Assembly (NCBI GenBank): GCA_031414695.1
Contig: JANNWG010000046.1
Coordinates: 62,001 to 126,000 of the forward strand
Length of the DNA stretch: 64,000 bases
Direction of reading: 5' to 3'
Source of the DNA: UKL13-2 sp031414695
Lineage (GTDB): Bacteria; Pseudomonadota; Gammaproteobacteria; Burkholderiales; Usitatibacteraceae
Made by a program: the position numbers and the translations under genes. How positions within the stretch are numbered: position 1 is the stretch's first letter; each line of letters opens with the position of its first letter. Below, one piece after another: positions 45,063 to 54,261 of this stretch. Below the pieces are notes generated by a model. That model was not told the origin of the DNA. It saw only the letters and a list, made by a program, of their open reading frames with translations, and did not search any database.

Positions 45063-45143
45063 GATGAAACTCCAAAGTTAAAACCATTCGCGACCAAATG
45101 GTTTTGTTGCAAAAACAGATCGGTCTTTTGATCTGCTGTAAAT

Positions 45144-46094
45144 CTATTCTGTAAATAGTGAGCTGACTGATTCACCTTCTGCGATGCGCCTGATTGTCTC
45201 AGCGAGTAGCTCTGCTGTGCCAATTTGCCGAATTTTCTTACACGCGATTGCTTCCGGCTTTAATGGAATCGTGTCAGTCACCACCAATTCATCAATCACG
45301 GATGCTTCTAATCGATCAATTGCTGGCCCCGACAATACCGGGTGCGTACAGTACGCCACTACACGTGCGGCGCCACGCTCTTTTAAAGCTTTTGCTGCCT
45401 CGGTTAACGTGCCTGCTGTGTCCACAATATCATCCATGATGAGGCATGTGTGTCCACTCACGTCACCAATGATATTCATCACCATCGAAACATTTGCTCG
45501 TGGCCGACGCTTATCAATAATGGCTAATTCGGCATCAAGCTGCTTGGCGATTGCCCTTGCACGAACCACACCGCCTACGTCAGGCGAAACGACTATTAAA
45601 TTCTGGTAATCATGTTTCCACACGTCACCCAACAAAATCGGTGTTGCATAAATATTATCCACGGGAATATCAAAAAACCCTTGGATTTGGTCCGCGTGTA
45701 AATCCATCGTTAACACGCGATCCACTCCTGCACCAGTCAGCATATTGGCGACCACTTTGGCCGAGATCGCCACACGCGCGGAACGCGGGCGACGGTCTTG
45801 GCGTGCGTAGCCAAAATACGGAATCACGGCGGTAATCCGTGATGCACTCGACCGTTTTAACGCGTCGGCCATGACCATGATTTCCATCAAATTGTCATTG
45901 GTCGGCGCACAAGTCGATTGCAAAATGTAGGCGTCTTTACCGCGCACATTTTCCAAAATTTCTACCATGACCTCGCCATCGCTAAATTGAGCGACTTTGG
46001 CGCGGCCTAGTTGCGTCCCTAATAGTTTCGCGGTTTCCCGCGCAAGTTTTGGGTTCGCACTACCGGCGAATACACTTAAATTATCAAATACCAC
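45144..46094 (-). CDS. prs: Ribose-phosphate pyrophosphokinase
   Basis: A 316-residue class I PRPP synthetase making 5-phosphoribosyl diphosphate from ribose 5-phosphate and ATP. IPYFGYARQDRRPRSA, the catalytic-flexible loop and PRPP motif VDDIVDTAGTLTEAA (seen as DDIVDTAGT) are present. The start is GTG, with GAGG seven bases upstream. tRNA-Gln lies directly upstream on the same strand, 90 bp away. Confidence 0.98.
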   Translation of the reverse strand: MVFDNLSVFAGSANPKLARETAKLLGTQLGRAKVAQFSDGEVMVEILENVRGKDAYILQSTCAPTNDNLMEIMVMADALKRSSASRITAVIPYFGYARQDRRPRSARVAISAKVVANMLTGAGVDRVLTMDLHADQIQGFFDIPVDNIYATPILLGDVWKHDYQNLIVVSPDVGGVVRARAIAKQLDAELAIIDKRRPRANVSMVMNIIGDVSGHTCLIMDDIVDTAGTLTEAAKALKERGAARVVAYCTHPVLSGPAIDRLEASVIDELVVTDTIPLKPEAIACKKIRQIGTAELLAETIRRIAEGESVSSLFTE

Positions 46095-46184
46095 TGCAGC
46101 GCCTCATTCTCACGGTTGGAATAAGCAACTACGCATGTTGCTGCCGAGCGAACCATTCAGTCACAGGGCAACAACATACTCATT

Positions 46185-46259
46185 TGGCTGGGGAGGTAGG
46201 GATCGAACCTACGAATGCCGGAATCAAAATCCGGTGCCTTACCACTTGGCGACTCCCCA
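46185..46259 (-). tRNA. glnQ-type tRNA: tRNA-Gln (anticodon TTG)
   Basis: A 75-nt cloverleaf on the minus strand: the 5' acceptor TGGGGAG pairs with CTCCCCA, the anticodon arm is CCGGA-TTTTGAT-TCCGG with TTG at 46225-46227, the T-arm carries GGTTCGATCC, and CCA is encoded. It sits between ispE and prs, an order seen in many betaproteobacteria, so may be processed from their transcript. Confidence 0.97.
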
Positions 46260-46265
46260 TCATTC

Positions 46266-47156
46266 TTACGAGAGCATTGGGTGTTTACCCAATCCTCTTG
46301 CAACAAATCCGGTGTTTTTCGGCGAAAGTTGTTGAAAAGCGTCGAGAGCATTACGCGCATCTTGCTCGGTTGCAAAGGCAGCAAAGTGGCCAGCCCCTGA
46401 ACCTGTCATCCGCGTGCCAAATAATGACTTATTTGATACTTGAGACAACGCTTGAAAACTTGCAGCAACGCTTGGAAACGCTTTCAAAACAACCGCTTGC
46501 AAATCATTTTGATAATTTGAAAGGATGGCCGCCGAAAAGTCCGCTATTTTGACGGGTAAGCTCGCTCTTGTCAAATCTGGATGATTAAACACATATGGCG
46601 TTGGCACGTGAACATCCGGTGTGGCAATGACGTACCACCATTTAGACACAACGGCGGGAGTGAGCACTTCTCCCACGCCTTCGGCAAAGGCTGATTGACC
46701 AAATACAAAAAATGGCACGTCCGCACCCAGCTTCAAGCCTATCGCGCGTAATGCATCGGACGAATATTCACAATGCCATAATTTGTTGAGCGCCATCAAT
46801 ACGGTCGCAGCATCGGAGCTACCGCCGCCTAAGCCAGCGCCCATTGGGGTTAATTTTGAAACCGTAATGTCCGCGCCTAGCGGGCAGTTTGAAGCACTTT
46901 TCAGCGCAAAGGCCGACCGAATGGCGAGATCTGTCTCTTCTGGCACATTTGGCACATCATTGGCGCGGCAAATCTTGCCATCGTCGCGCACGCGAATCGT
47001 GATCGTATCGCCGTAATCCAGCAGCACAAATAATGATTGCAGCAGATGATAGCCATCTGCACGGCGACCATTAACGTGCAGAAAGAGGTTGAGCTTGGCG
47101 GGTGCAAAAAAGGTGTGTTCCAGCATGTCTGAATTGTTAAGGGATACGAAATTCAT
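46266..47156 (-). CDS. ispE: 4-diphosphocytidyl-2-C-methyl-D-erythritol kinase
   Basis: About 296 residues; the GHMP kinase of the MEP isoprenoid pathway. FFAPAKLNLFLHVNGRRADG, the glycine-rich ATP loop PMGAGLGGGSSDAA and the C-terminal GTRMTGSGAGHFAAF are signatures. I use ATG at 47156, which has AGGG nine bases upstream and overlaps lolB; ATG at 47126 gives a more family-like N-terminus (MLEHTFFAPAKLN) but has no ribosome site. Same-strand order is lolB-ispE-tRNA-prs. Confidence 0.94.
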   Translation of the reverse strand: MNFVSLNNSDMLEHTFFAPAKLNLFLHVNGRRADGYHLLQSLFVLLDYGDTITIRVRDDGKICRANDVPNVPEETDLAIRSAFALKSASNCPLGADITVSKLTPMGAGLGGGSSDAATVLMALNKLWHCEYSSDALRAIGLKLGADVPFFVFGQSAFAEGVGEVLTPAVVSKWWYVIATPDVHVPTPYVFNHPDLTRASLPVKIADFSAAILSNYQNDLQAVVLKAFPSVAASFQALSQVSNKSLFGTRMTGSGAGHFAAFATEQDARNALDAFQQLSPKNTGFVARGLGKHPMLS

Positions 47157-47685
47157 CAATAACTACCCTGACAACCGTGTCTCCAGCAATGGCTGTAATA
47201 CGGCTAGCGACACGTGCACCATCAATCACCCGAAATCTTTCCGCTTCTACTGTCCAAGGCGGTGCATTGCCGCTTTCCGGAAATACCGCAAAATTAGTGG
47301 CGTTTTTAAGGTCGATACCTTGCACCCAGCGCGCCAGCATGGCGGTATCGAGCCTGACGCCCAGCGCCGAAGCGGTAATATCGCCTACTGTCGCTGCTGT
47401 TTGTGTACCTGACGCATTTTTTACCATAGCCCCGTCACGGGTTGCCGTAATTTCTGCGACTTGCGCGCCGAATGGGGTAAAAATTTTAATCACTTCATCG
47501 GGTGGCGAGCGCGTCCAATCGAGCTTAATCGTGTCTAGTTTTTCGCCTACGCGCACACTTACGCGCGCAGTTAAGCTGAAACGCTCGGCATAGGCATGCG
47601 TGCTGTCAGCAATGTCAGTGGGAGGCGGCGTTACACAGGCCGTGAGCACTAACAACACTATCAACAGCGCCAACCTACTTTGCAT
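47137..47685 (-). CDS. lolB: Outer-membrane lipoprotein insertion protein LolB
   Basis: A 182-residue lipoprotein that receives lipoproteins from LolA and inserts them in the outer membrane. Signal MQSRLALLIVLLVLTAC ends in the lipobox LTAC (Cys17). The domain has FSLTARVSVRVGEKLDTIKL, LGVRLDTAMLARWVQG and FRVIDGARVASRI. It precedes ispE, the conserved order, and overlaps the TPR gene by 11 bases. Confidence 0.88.
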   Translation of the reverse strand: MQSRLALLIVLLVLTACVTPPPTDIADSTHAYAERFSLTARVSVRVGEKLDTIKLDWTRSPPDEVIKIFTPFGAQVAEITATRDGAMVKNASGTQTAATVGDITASALGVRLDTAMLARWVQGIDLKNATNFAVFPESGNAPPWTVEAERFRVIDGARVASRITAIAGDTVVRVVIDEFRIP

Positions 47686-49453
47686 GGCGCGCTATAACCG
47701 CAATTAGTGCTGGATGTTGAGGAAAATCTTTTAACGCGTTTTGCCATGTTGCTAGCGCCTCGGCGCGGCTACCAGTGTGAAATAACACTTCCCCTAAATG
47801 GGCGGCAATCTCCGGGTCAGGGCGCATCGCGTAGGCTTTTTTAAGCGTGGCTAACGCTTCATCATGTCGGCCTAGACGATAAAAAACCCAGCCCAAACTA
47901 TCTTGTATAAACGCGTCATTTGGTGAAATCTTAATAGCCTTCTCAATTAAGCTAAGCGCTTCGTTGAGCTTAATACCGCGTTCGGCAAAAGAGTAGCCCA
48001 ACGCATTGTGCGCATGCGCATGGTCAGACTTCATCGCAATAACGGTACGCAGATCTGATTCCATAGCGTCTAACTTTTCAAGCTTCTCAGCGATCATGGC
48101 GCGGTCATAGCGCAGCTCAACGGCAGTGGGCGAATTCGCTAGCGCTTCTGTCAAAACTTGGTAGGCTTCGCGATAGGCTTTTGCCTCCCGCAATAGCTGC
48201 ACTTCCGCGATGACTAATTGTTGTCTCGTTTGTGCAATATCACTTTCACTACATTGCCCATCTTCATCTTTCTGCACTTTTTGCGCCTCACGCAAAAATG
48301 CGCGCCCAGCCTCAACACCATCGCGCTTGGCAATTATTTGCGCGATTTTTAATTGCGCACTAATGAAGTATTCACCCTCGTTTATTTGCTGAAACCAGCG
48401 CCGCGCTGCTTCAGCATCTTTTTTGCCTTCTGCAACCAAACCAAGATTGAAATGAATCGGGTTTTTATCGCGCGGGATACGTGCAATCGCCAGTAAAAAT
48501 TGTTTTTCAGCATCCGCCCAGTCTTCAATTTGCAATGAAATCAAGCCAATCGCATAAGGCATTTCGACTTCAGCTGTGCGCGCCGCAGCCGCTAACCGAA
48601 ATTGTTCACGTGCAGCTAGCAGCGACTTCATCCCCACCAACAGCCGTCCATACGCAATGCGAACGTCGGTGGCATCTGGAAAGCGCTTTAAGTACGTTAC
48701 TAAGTAATTTTCCGCCCGCTTCTCGCCATTTTCACTGCCATCAAATAGCAATCGTGCCATGGCAATGGCAGCATCGCTAAATTCAGCCCGCACCCCAAGT
48801 GCGGCCTCAAGCGCCGTCTGCGCAGCCGCACGATTGCCCGCCGCCAGCGCAGTGATGCCCACCGCATATTGGGCTTCCGCAAGCTGCGGGTATGGCAGGG
48901 CAAGCTCGGCGACCGTCATCGCCACCGCGTTTCGATCCGCAATACGTGAAAACAAAAACGGCAGCTGACTAAATAACGTTGCCGCATGTTTTTGCTCAAA
49001 TGTTTTATCCCCCAGCCATTGCAACACCGTCGTCGATGATTTTTCCATGCCTGACTGCGTACCGATCATGGCGCTTAACGCCTGTCTTGCCACACCAGAT
49101 TCAGGCTCAATGGCTAGCCACAGCATCAGCGCCTCGCGGGCATCGCCCATCTGCTTGGCTTGAAACGCCATCTCAGTCGCGCGCCGCGCAATTCGCGCGT
49201 CATTTGAGCGCGCCGCTAAATCCATCATGCCTTGGGTGGCTAATTCACTTCGGCCACGCTGTGCCGCAATTTCGGACAATAAAAATTGATAAAGCACTTG
49301 CTCGGTGGATAACGTTGGTCGGCTCTGACTCGGTGACGGCAAAACTTTCGCAGGCGGCGCACTTTTTTTGGGCAACGATTCTGCGCCGCCAAAGATTGGC
49401 GCTAAGAGCGTTAGCGCGCATACAGATGCGGCATAAATGTGTTTAATTTTCAT
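47675..49453 (-). CDS. Exported TPR-repeat protein
   Basis: About 592 residues. A signal peptide (HIYAASVCALTLLAPIFGGA) is followed by a solenoid of tetratricopeptide repeats, with clear units AHNALGYSFAERG, IQDSLGWVFYRLGRHDEALA and PEIAAHLGEVLFHTGSRAEA at the C-terminus. In betaproteobacteria such a gene upstream of lolB is common; the protein is probably periplasmic or outer-membrane associated, mediating protein assembly. The start at 49453 gives the signal peptide; an earlier in-frame start would lack one. Confidence 0.85.
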   Translation of the reverse strand: MKIKHIYAASVCALTLLAPIFGGAESLPKKSAPPAKVLPSPSQSRPTLSTEQVLYQFLLSEIAAQRGRSELATQGMMDLAARSNDARIARRATEMAFQAKQMGDAREALMLWLAIEPESGVARQALSAMIGTQSGMEKSSTTVLQWLGDKTFEQKHAATLFSQLPFLFSRIADRNAVAMTVAELALPYPQLAEAQYAVGITALAAGNRAAAQTALEAALGVRAEFSDAAIAMARLLFDGSENGEKRAENYLVTYLKRFPDATDVRIAYGRLLVGMKSLLAAREQFRLAAAARTAEVEMPYAIGLISLQIEDWADAEKQFLLAIARIPRDKNPIHFNLGLVAEGKKDAEAARRWFQQINEGEYFISAQLKIAQIIAKRDGVEAGRAFLREAQKVQKDEDGQCSESDIAQTRQQLVIAEVQLLREAKAYREAYQVLTEALANSPTAVELRYDRAMIAEKLEKLDAMESDLRTVIAMKSDHAHAHNALGYSFAERGIKLNEALSLIEKAIKISPNDAFIQDSLGWVFYRLGRHDEALATLKKAYAMRPDPEIAAHLGEVLFHTGSRAEALATWQNALKDFPQHPALIAVIARHAK

Positions 49454-49621
49454 AACATCATCATAGCGCAACCTAACCAATATTGCTAAATCTAGGGATG
49501 CAAATACAAAACAACAATACAAATTTTCCCTCACCTGATTGTTTACATTCCCGTTAAAATCAACTTGGGAGTTCCACAAACAAAATATACCCATCAAAAA
49601 ATCATTAACTGGAGGACACAT

Positions 49622-50611
49622 ATGTTGCAACATAAATTAATCAACGGTATTACTGCTGCCGCACTTGGTATCGCCGCACTTGCAAGCGCATTTACAGCCG
49701 AAGCCGCCTATCCTGATAAACCCATCACCATGATTGTGCCGTTTACAGCAGGTGGGCCAACAGACACCGTGGCACGTACCATTGGGCAGGTAATGTCAAA
49801 ATCACTCGGCCAACAAGTCATCATTGAAAACGTCGGTGGCGCTGGCGGCACCATTGGCACTGGCCGTGTGGCAACTGCCACACCAGATGGCTACACAATT
49901 TTGCTCATGCACTTTGGCATCTCAACTGCACCATCGCTCTATCGCAATATGAAATACGACGCCACCAAAGACTTAGAGCCGATTGGCTTGGTCACCGACG
50001 TGCCAATGACCATCATCGGTAAAAAAGATTTAGCCCCTAATAACTTGAAAGATTTGATCGCCTATTTGCGCGCGAACAAATCTAAAGTGTCGATGGCCAA
50101 TGCGGGCATTGGCTCTGCTTCTCATGCTTGCGGCATGTTGTTTATGAGTGCCCTTGAGCTAGATTTATTGACCGTACCGTACAAAGGCACGCAGCCTGCG
50201 ATGACCGACCTGCTCGGTGGCCAAGTCGATATTCTTTGCGACCAAACAACCAATACCACTTCGCAAATCAAGGGTGACAAAGTCAAAGCCTATGCGGTTA
50301 CCTCTAATGCGCGCAATGCCGCGCTGCCGAATGTACCAACAGCGGACGAAGCTGGCATGAAAGGCTTTACTATCGGCGTATGGCATGGCATGTGGGCACC
50401 AAAAGCAACGCCAAAGGCAATCACAGATCGCTTAAACAAAGCAATGCAGGAAGCCCTTAAAGACAAAGATGTGATTGAGCGTTTTGCCAACCTTGGTACG
50501 GCACCTGAATCGCTTAATCGTCAAACGCCGGAAGCATTGCGCGCGCATCTAATCGCCGAAATTGCAAAGTGGAGCCCAATTATCAAAAAGGCTGGCGTTT
50601 ACGCTGACTAA
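49622..50611 (+). CDS. Bug-family tripartite tricarboxylate transporter receptor
   Basis: About 329 residues; a periplasmic solute receptor of the Bug/TctC family, abundant in Burkholderiales. Signal INGITAAALGIAALASAFTA precedes AAYPDKPITMIVPFTAGGPT, and NVGGAGGTIGTGRVATATPDG and VPYKGTQPAMTDLLGGQVD are diagnostic. GGAGG lies five bases before the ATG. No membrane components (TctA/TctB) are adjacent, so it probably works with distant ones. A terminator follows. Confidence 0.95.
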   Translation: MLQHKLINGITAAALGIAALASAFTAEAAYPDKPITMIVPFTAGGPTDTVARTIGQVMSKSLGQQVIIENVGGAGGTIGTGRVATATPDGYTILLMHFGISTAPSLYRNMKYDATKDLEPIGLVTDVPMTIIGKKDLAPNNLKDLIAYLRANKSKVSMANAGIGSASHACGMLFMSALELDLLTVPYKGTQPAMTDLLGGQVDILCDQTTNTTSQIKGDKVKAYAVTSNARNAALPNVPTADEAGMKGFTIGVWHGMWAPKATPKAITDRLNKAMQEALKDKDVIERFANLGTAPESLNRQTPEALRAHLIAEIAKWSPIIKKAGVYAD

Positions 50612-50633
50612 TTTAATTGGTTTCTAACACCTT

Positions 50634-50661
50634 AAAACGCCCCACATTCGGGGCGTTTTTT
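50634..50661 (+). terminator. Rho-independent terminator after the Bug gene
   Basis: AAAACGCCCC (50634-50643) and GGGGCGTTTT (50650-50659) with a six-base loop, followed by TT. It separates the Bug gene from the HAD-birA-coaX group. Confidence 0.9.
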
Positions 50662-50688
50662 CATTTAATCGCACGGTAAACTGTTGGC

Positions 50689-51561
50689 ATGAGAAAAAAA
50701 ACTTTCTTCCAAAACACCATCGCCATGGTCTATGACTTTGACGGCACGTTATCGCCGCAGCCAATGCAGGAGTACACGGTGCTGCCAAAAATTGGCGTTG
50801 AGCCAGCTGAATTTTGGGCAGAGGTGCATCTTGAGGCGCGTAATACCGGCTCAGACCCGATGTTGACTTACATGCGACTAATGATGGAGAAGCTGTATAA
50901 GCACGATGACCTTAAAGTCACGCGCGAAGATTTTGCGTTGATGGCAAATCGGATTAAATATTTCCCCGGAGTAGAGGAATGGTTTCCACGAATCGACGCC
51001 TACGTAAAGGCGCGCAGCGGCGGACACGTCAATATTCAGCACTACATAATTTCTGCGGGTCAAAAGGAAATACTTGAAGGCATTTCGATTCACAAATACT
51101 TTAAGCAAATTTACGCTTCCGAATATCATTTCAATCAATACGGTATCGCCACGTTTCCAAAACTGCTGATTACTGATACCTCCAAAACGCAATTTTTATT
51201 TCGCATCAATAAGGGCCGTGAGCTGCTTTCAGAATCCATCAATGAGCACATGCCTGAGCATGAGCGTCCAATACCATTTGCCAATATGATTTATTTAGGC
51301 GACGGTATGACTGACGTGCCGTCAATGGCGTTGGCTAAAAAAAGTGGCGGCCATGCGGTAGCGGTTTACAACCCGAAAGCGCCAAAGACCAAAGAAACTT
51401 GCATGGGACTACTAGACGCGGGACGGGTGGATTTTATTGCGCCTGCGGATTACCGGGCAACAAGTAAACTTTCGTCCCGTGTGCAACTATTACTCGACTC
51501 AGTTATTGCAGGCATCGCTTATGCTGAAGAAGTGGCCGCCTGTAAGGCGGAGCAAGCTTGA
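50689..51561 (+). CDS. HAD-superfamily hydrolase
   Basis: A 290-residue HAD phosphatase-like protein. Motif I is YDFDGTLSPQ with both Asp nucleophiles, motif II Ser in IISAG, and motif IV GDGMTDVPSM. The insertion between motifs I and II resembles the phosphoserine-phosphatase-like branch. It lies upstream of birA and overlaps it at the stop codon. Substrate unknown. Confidence 0.85.
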   Translation: MRKKTFFQNTIAMVYDFDGTLSPQPMQEYTVLPKIGVEPAEFWAEVHLEARNTGSDPMLTYMRLMMEKLYKHDDLKVTREDFALMANRIKYFPGVEEWFPRIDAYVKARSGGHVNIQHYIISAGQKEILEGISIHKYFKQIYASEYHFNQYGIATFPKLLITDTSKTQFLFRINKGRELLSESINEHMPEHERPIPFANMIYLGDGMTDVPSMALAKKSGGHAVAVYNPKAPKTKETCMGLLDAGRVDFIAPADYRATSKLSSRVQLLLDSVIAGIAYAEEVAACKAEQA

Positions 51562-52607
51562 GCGTAGCCACTGACGCCAACGTCAGTCTCAACCTCAATG
51601 TAAAAGCCCCGAACATTCATCGCTTAACACTCACCCTCCTGCGCGATTTATCAGCCAACAATTTCACTTCAGGCGCGGCACTTGCCACTAAATATGGCGT
51701 TTCGCGCAGCGCCATTTCCGACGCACTCAAAGACGCCAGCTTGCTCGGTGTGACTATTTTTTCGTTGACGCGACGCGGCTATCAACTCGCCCAACCACTA
51801 GATTTTTTATCGCTCGATGAAATACGTTTGAACCTCAAAGCCGACGCGAATCGGCTCAATTTAAGTATTGTTGATACGATTGATTCCACTAACTCAGCCC
51901 TCTTACAGCAAGCACAATTAGGCGCGCCGAGTGGCACGTGTTTAGCGGCAGAATGCCAAACAGCAGGACGAGGACGGCGTGGCCGTGTATGGCAATCCGC
52001 ACTGGGCGCGTCGCTCACATTCTCATTTTTATGGCGTAGCGAGAAAGGTGCAGCCACTCTTGGCGGATTATCGCTAGTGGTAGGCCTGGCAGTGGCAAAT
52101 GCGCTACGCGAATTAGGCGTTGCCGCCACGCTCAAATGGCCGAACGATATTTTGGTGAACGATAAAAAACTCGGCGGCATTTTGATCGAAACACAAGGCG
52201 ATATGTTAGGTCCTACCGCGGTCGTCATCGGCATTGGGCTGAACGTGCGATTAAGTGAGGCGATGAAGGCGGCCATTGATCAAGAAGTGACCGACATTGC
52301 CACCGTACTTGCTGAAGCAGGCCAAGAAAAATACATGATGTCGCGAAACGCGCTGTTGGGCGTGGTTCTTCGTCATTTAGTGGGTCAGCTTGCGCCGTTT
52401 GCCGAAACTGGATTTGCTGCCGTGCGTGATAAATGGCGCGCACTACATGCTTTCGAAGGGCGCATAGTTGATGTTGTGACTCCTAACGAAAAATATATGG
52501 CGACCGTAATTGATGTTGCAAACGATGGCTCACTTATTATTGATCGCGGCGCGGGTAACATGCAAATTAGCGCGGCTGAAATTTCGGTGCGACTCACTAA
52601 AAAATGA
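51558..52607 (+). CDS. birA: BirA, biotin-protein ligase with repressor domain
   Basis: A 349-residue BirA that adds biotin to the acceptor Lys of biotin carboxyl carrier protein and, with its N-terminal helix-turn-helix, can repress biotin genes. The HTH is near 40-60 (LATKYGVSRSAISDALKD). The ligase domain has the biotin loop GRGRRGRVWQ, LTFSFLWR, KWPNDILVNDKKLGG and the C-terminal SH3-like part. TTG is used as start, with GGAG five bases upstream, overlapping the HAD stop. It overlaps coaX by four bases (ATGA). Confidence 0.93.
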   Translation: MSVATDANVSLNLNVKAPNIHRLTLTLLRDLSANNFTSGAALATKYGVSRSAISDALKDASLLGVTIFSLTRRGYQLAQPLDFLSLDEIRLNLKADANRLNLSIVDTIDSTNSALLQQAQLGAPSGTCLAAECQTAGRGRRGRVWQSALGASLTFSFLWRSEKGAATLGGLSLVVGLAVANALRELGVAATLKWPNDILVNDKKLGGILIETQGDMLGPTAVVIGIGLNVRLSEAMKAAIDQEVTDIATVLAEAGQEKYMMSRNALLGVVLRHLVGQLAPFAETGFAAVRDKWRALHAFEGRIVDVVTPNEKYMATVIDVANDGSLIIDRGAGNMQISAAEISVRLTKK

Positions 52608-53395
52608 TGACGCCATCAACACCACATTTACTGATTGATGCTGGCAATACGCGCATCAAGTGGATGCTCATGGCCGATATTAATCAAGCCGACAAAATTG
52701 AATATGGCACTGCACTAAGCCACGACAATGCGCCACTGGCTGATTTGGCACGCATCGCGCAACAATATTTAGCGCTCAATGTCACTGCCTCAAACGTGGC
52801 CGGTAGCGCCATCAAGCAAAAATTAATTGATGCGCTCTGCCCGCATCAAATTCACTTCATGACTTCAATCAAAAACTGTTGCGGGGTCGAAAATGGATAC
52901 ACTCATCCTGAGCAGCTTGGCACAGATCGTTTTGCTGCTCTCATTGCCGCGCGACAAATTACATCGATGCCAGCACTTGTTGTGATGGCAGGCACAGCAC
53001 TGACTATTGATGCACTGTCAGCCGATGGCGTATTTTTGGGCGGCTCAATTTTGCCAGGGCTCACACTCATGCGTTCTCAACTTAAAACTCAAACAGCGCA
53101 ACTGCCGTTAGTTGATAACGCTGTTGCGCCATCAAATTTGTTTGCGCGCAACACTGAATCCGCTATTGCCAATGGAACCTTAGACGCCACAATCGGTGCC
53201 ATTGTGTTGAGCGCGCGCCGACTTGAGACACTCAATAAATCCGCTATTACCATCATCGCTAGCGGCGGCGCAATCCAAGCTCTTGCACCCATACTGGCAA
53301 ATCAATATCAATTCGCGATTAAAATCGTCGATGATTTAGTCTTACGTGGATTACAACGTATCGCACAATCAAACTTTTCAGCGGCTACTCAATAG
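52604..53395 (+). CDS. coaX: Type III pantothenate kinase
   Basis: A 263-residue CoaX phosphorylating pantothenate in CoA synthesis. PHLLIDAGNTRIKW holds the phosphate loop, GTDRFAALIAAR and AGTALTIDAL are the two other conserved blocks. It is translationally coupled to birA, a common pairing in betaproteobacteria. With coaBC elsewhere in the window, two CoA steps are represented. Confidence 0.93.
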   Translation: MMTPSTPHLLIDAGNTRIKWMLMADINQADKIEYGTALSHDNAPLADLARIAQQYLALNVTASNVAGSAIKQKLIDALCPHQIHFMTSIKNCCGVENGYTHPEQLGTDRFAALIAARQITSMPALVVMAGTALTIDALSADGVFLGGSILPGLTLMRSQLKTQTAQLPLVDNAVAPSNLFARNTESAIANGTLDATIGAIVLSARRLETLNKSAITIIASGGAIQALAPILANQYQFAIKIVDDLVLRGLQRIAQSNFSAATQ

Positions 53396-53435
53396 TCGCT
53401 GAACACTCAACATTGAACACTGAACGCTAAATGCT
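53394..53435 (+). repeat. Degenerate 7-bp tandem repeat
   Basis: Six successive heptamers: AGTCGCT, GAACACT, CAACATT, GAACACT, GAACGCT, AAATGCT (consensus near GAACRCT). It fills the gap between coaX and the next gene, ending just before its ribosome site AAAGG. A variable repeat here could affect spacing or expression. Confidence 0.6.
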
Positions 53436-53447
53436 AAAGGTTTTTTC

Positions 53448-54173
53448 ATGGCTCGTTTTTTATTTTTAATTTTGCTCGTCGCTAATTTGGCGTTTGCTGG
53501 GCATATTTATTTAAGTCAACCGGCCCCAACGTTTCCCACCGAAATTAATCGCGATGCCATGAAGGTGATCTCAATCACTGACCCCGAGAAGGCGCAAAAA
53601 GATGTGCTGGAGACTAAAAAGCTAGTACAGAATTTAATCGGTGCGCAATGTTTACTCTTTAGCGTCAAACCTAGCGAAGCGCAGCGCGCACAAAGCCTCT
53701 TCACCACGATTAATTTAGGCGATCAACTGACGAGCAGTAATATTGAGGAATTCACCCGCTTCGCTATCGCCTTACCGATACAACCCAACCGCAAAGCAGC
53801 AGACACTATCGTTGCAAGCTTAAAAAAAGCAAGCGTCAAAGACGTGCTCATCATGGCGGATAACTCTATTTCACTCGGCCTTTTTTCAACTGAGGATGCG
53901 GCCAAACGCGTGGTGAGCGACCTTACTAGCAAAGTCAGTGCACAAGTAAAAGGCATTAGCATCACGGCTAAAAACCCAGTCGTCAAAGAAACCCAATTTA
54001 CAATCCAATCGCCCGACGCCAGCCTAATTTCGCGCATGGCGGTGATGCAGCGTGATTTTGAAGCGAGCGTATTGACGGGAATAACGTGCCCAGCGGCGAA
54101 GACTGAAACAACGACTGCAACGGTGTCGCCATTGGCTGAAACTGTAAAAAATGAGTCTAAGGCTAAACGCTAG
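53448..54173 (+). CDS. Exported protein, SPOR-like
   Basis: A 241-residue protein with an N-terminal membrane segment (RFLFLILLVANLAFAGHIYL) and a region rich in Lys and Ser. The middle part (TRFAIALPIQPNRKAADTIV followed by SLKKASVKDVLIM) resembles a SPOR domain that could bind denuded peptidoglycan, but the match is modest. AAAGG lies seven bases before the ATG. It follows birA-coaX; a SPOR-like gene here is common in betaproteobacteria. Function not certain. Confidence 0.65.
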   Translation: MARFLFLILLVANLAFAGHIYLSQPAPTFPTEINRDAMKVISITDPEKAQKDVLETKKLVQNLIGAQCLLFSVKPSEAQRAQSLFTTINLGDQLTSSNIEEFTRFAIALPIQPNRKAADTIVASLKKASVKDVLIMADNSISLGLFSTEDAAKRVVSDLTSKVSAQVKGISITAKNPVVKETQFTIQSPDASLISRMAVMQRDFEASVLTGITCPAAKTETTTATVSPLAETVKNESKAKR

Positions 54174-54225
54174 TATTGGCGGGTATTTTCAGACGATTTT
54201 GCCGCAAACGGCAGGCCAGTATTGC
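54171..54225 (+). repeat. Short repeated motif, family B copy 2
   Basis: TAGTATTGGCGGGTATTTTC begins the motif; it includes the perfect hairpin TGCCG-CAAA-CGGCA (54200-54213) and shares TATTTTCAGAC and TGCC.CAAAC.GG with the copy at 25154-25208. It overlaps the stop of the previous gene and lies in the convergent gap before the SPFH gene, so it may help end both transcripts. Confidence 0.45.
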
Positions 54226-54261
54226 ACTTTAATAATACGCGGCGCTTTGCTTAAGTCGTGA

